This document shows, piece after piece, positions 5,620 to 6,246 of a DNA stretch of 6,246 nucleotides; positions within the stretch are counted from its first letter, which is position 1; every line of letters begins with the position of its first letter. Source of the stretch: Planctomycetaceae bacterium (GTDB lineage Bacteria > Planctomycetota > MHYJ01 > SBBU01); the NCBI GenBank assembly GCA_005239585.1, contig SBBU01000113.1, positions 1-6,246 of the forward strand, written 5' to 3'. The notes under the pieces were generated by a model. That model was given only the letters and a program-made list of their open reading frames with translations. It was not told the DNA's origin and did not search any database. Made by a program: the position numbers and the translations under genes.

Positions 5620-5859
5620 ATGGCAAAAGTAATCGTTTATACATCGCCGGCCTGAGGGGCTTGCAAGAGTGCTAAGGAGTTCCTTACGCGGAATAACGTG
5701 CCATTTGAAACGAAGGACATTTCTGAAGATGAAAATGCAATGAATGATCTGGTAAAACTCGGCTCGACTTCAGTTCCTACAATTCTAGTAGATGAAAAGG
5801 TCTTTATCGGGTTTAATGCCAATCAACTCGCCAAGGCACTCTCTATCCAGCCAAAGTAG
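5620..5859 (+). CDS. Selenocysteine-containing glutaredoxin-like protein (in-frame TGA)
   Basis: Read through the TGA at 5653-5655, this is an 80-codon gene giving a 79-aa glutaredoxin/NrdH-type thioredoxin-fold protein. It opens with MAKVIVYTSPA, then U12-G13-A14-C15 in place of the family CxxC, then KSAKEFLTRNNVPFE. It continues with the SVPT cis-proline loop (V52-P53) and VFIGF (61-65), and ends at TAG. The length is typical for the family. The Sec replaces the nucleophilic N-terminal Cys, which in known selenoenzymes raises thiol-disulfide exchange reactivity. TGA is a stop in two neighbouring genes, so it is not a reassigned codon, and frame and homology continue unbroken on both sides. 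A SECIS-like hairpin follows. The start is ATG 5620. The alternative is a pseudogene with a nonsense mutation of the Cys codon (TGC or TGT to TGA); the hairpin and otherwise intact frame argue against it. Decoding needs SelA/SelB/SelC elsewhere in the genome. Confidence 0.82.
5669..5689 (+). promoter_or_regulatory. Putative bacterial SECIS element
   Basis: Just downstream of the UGA, TAAGG (5673-5677) pairs with CCTTA (5682-5686) around a 4-nt loop AGTT. A lower stem of GTG (5669-5671) with CGC (5687-5689) is offset by a bulged C5672 and includes one wobble pair. The loop begins 22 nt after the UGA and has G at its second position, both within the known bacterial SECIS pattern (loop about 16-37 nt from UGA, G in the first two loop bases). 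SelB would bind here. Confidence 0.6.
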
Positions 5860-5943
5860 CACAACTTTTTGTTCCTGATAATAAACTTGTTTGAACTATG
5901 GGTTTGGTACTCCTCATTAAGGTCTCGTTTTTAAAACGATAAT

Positions 5944-5971
5944 TTGATGAAAGGGAAAATTCGCTATAAAA
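5944..5971 (+). promoter_or_regulatory. Possible promoter upstream of the 54-aa ORF
   Basis: TTGATG (5944-5949), a 16-bp spacer and TATAAA (5966-5971) would start transcription near 5978, giving a ~46-nt leader before ATG 6024. The -35 box matches consensus at four of six positions and the -10 box at five. Confidence 0.3.
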
Positions 5972-6023
5972 TGTACGAGGTTTCAAGGAAAAGAGAAATC
6001 TAAAGTTACCTTAAGGTAGAAGC

Positions 6024-6188
6024 ATGGTAAAGACGAGAACAGAAAAAAGCAGAACTGGAGAGGGTCATCGACCTGAAGCCGGTATTTGTAAATTAAAGAT
6101 GCTGAAAGTACAGGAATCGTTTGCTTACCTAGAGCACAGATTATTTAACACTGACGAGCCCTATGAAAGCCCCTCACAACCAAGATAG
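6024..6188 (+). CDS. Doubtful small hypothetical protein (54 aa)
   Basis: An ATG at 6024, with AAGGT about six bases upstream as a weak ribosome binding site, opens 54 codons ending in TAG at 6186. The product starts basic (MVKTRTEKSRTGEGHRPEAG), has a short possible helix in the middle (LKMLKVQESFAYLEHRL), and ends acidic/polar with several prolines. There is no membrane segment, no cysteine pair and no family I recognise. An in-frame TAA at 6012 fixes the start. A possible promoter lies at 5944-5971 and a small hairpin follows the stop. It may be a chance ORF. Confidence 0.3.
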   Translation: MVKTRTEKSRTGEGHRPEAGICKLKMLKVQESFAYLEHRLFNTDEPYESPSQPR

Positions 6189-6193
6189 ATAGG

Positions 6194-6208
6194 AATTGCT
6201 GGGCAATT
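6194..6208 (+). terminator. Weak hairpin after the 54-aa ORF
   Basis: AATTGC (6194-6199) and GCAATT (6203-6208) form a 6-bp stem with a 3-nt loop, beginning 6 nt after the stop codon. No U-tract follows, so a terminator function is uncertain. Confidence 0.2.
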
Positions 6209-6246
6209 TCGTTGCATTGCGTACACTTTCTTAGATTGTCGCTAGC

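Larger units (their letters stand above)
5860..6246. other. Region downstream of the glutaredoxin gene, mostly without clear genes
   Basis: Only one weak coding candidate (6024-6188) and a possible promoter for it are visible. No tRNA, rRNA or repeat array is apparent. A 6-bp inverted repeat AATTGC/GCAATT (6194-6208) follows that ORF. The 58 bases after the ORF hold nothing else that I can recognise. Confidence 0.45.

Noticed and set aside
5620..5859. TGA in the glutaredoxin gene as a recoded Trp or Gly codon of an alternative genetic code
   Set aside because: TGA is the proper stop of the symporter (3681) and of the REC-PilZ gene (5583), and the Trp codons checked in the symporter, PPC and porin genes are TGG.
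5853..5870. AAAGT/ACTTT stem followed by T residues at the end of the glutaredoxin gene as a terminator
   Set aside because: Only five mostly A-T pairs, overlapping the stop codon; too weak to call.
6153..6184. A stretch (GAGCCCTATGAAAGCCCCTCAC) reminiscent of the conserved hairpin before group II intron maturase genes
   Set aside because: The pairing 3' strand is missing, no domain V or maturase is present, and the match is short; not enough to call an intron remnant.

Overview
The window is about 40-45% GC with standard genetic code: TGA ends both the symporter and the PilZ gene, and the Trp codons checked (symporter, PPC gene, porin) are TGG. An outer-membrane barrel protein, a REC-PilZ (c-di-GMP) protein and a selenocysteine-type glutaredoxin point to a Gram-negative, selenoprotein-making bacterium, perhaps of the Planctomycetota or Desulfobacterota kind. 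The phylum cannot be fixed from this sequence.

Layout: 1-342 is AT-rich and holds no convincing gene. Two minus-strand genes follow: a 126-aa single-pass membrane protein of unknown function (343-723) and a porin-like outer-membrane barrel protein (853-2316; I reject the TTG start at 2391). From 2421 the plus strand carries a DAACS/SLC1-type acidic amino acid or dicarboxylate symporter (2421-3683), divergent from the porin gene. Next come two tandem, ~80% identical, 99-100 bp terminal-inverted-repeat elements (3685-3783 and 3788-3887), a PPC/DUF296 gene (3887-4312), a REC-PilZ response regulator (4317-5585), an 80-codon glutaredoxin gene with an in-frame TGA at its active site (5620-5859), and a doubtful 54-aa ORF (6024-6188).

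The most interesting point is the pair of small repeats. Each is bounded by 13-bp inverted ends and the 4-bp sequence TGAA (TGAC at the far left). Removing both repeats and the extra TGAA copies restores ATGA: the ATG of the PPC gene overlapping the TGA of the symporter. The present GTG start of the PPC gene is formed from the last base of the second repeat plus TG of the flank. I infer that MITE-like insertions split a translationally coupled operon, and that the second copy now supplies a promoter with a perfect TATAAT.

The second point is the hidden selenoprotein. The TGA at 5653 replaces the first Cys of a glutaredoxin CxxC motif (U-G-A-C) and is followed at suitable spacing by a SECIS-like hairpin. 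Ordinary gene calling loses this gene.

Functionally, the divergent porin and symporter may serve uptake of acidic solutes across the two membranes. The PPC and REC-PilZ genes, 4 nt apart, probably form a regulatory pair that was once cotranscribed with the symporter. Several genes lack a Shine-Dalgarno sequence, and two have a -10 box 8-9 nt before the start codon, which suggests leaderless or near-leaderless mRNAs.
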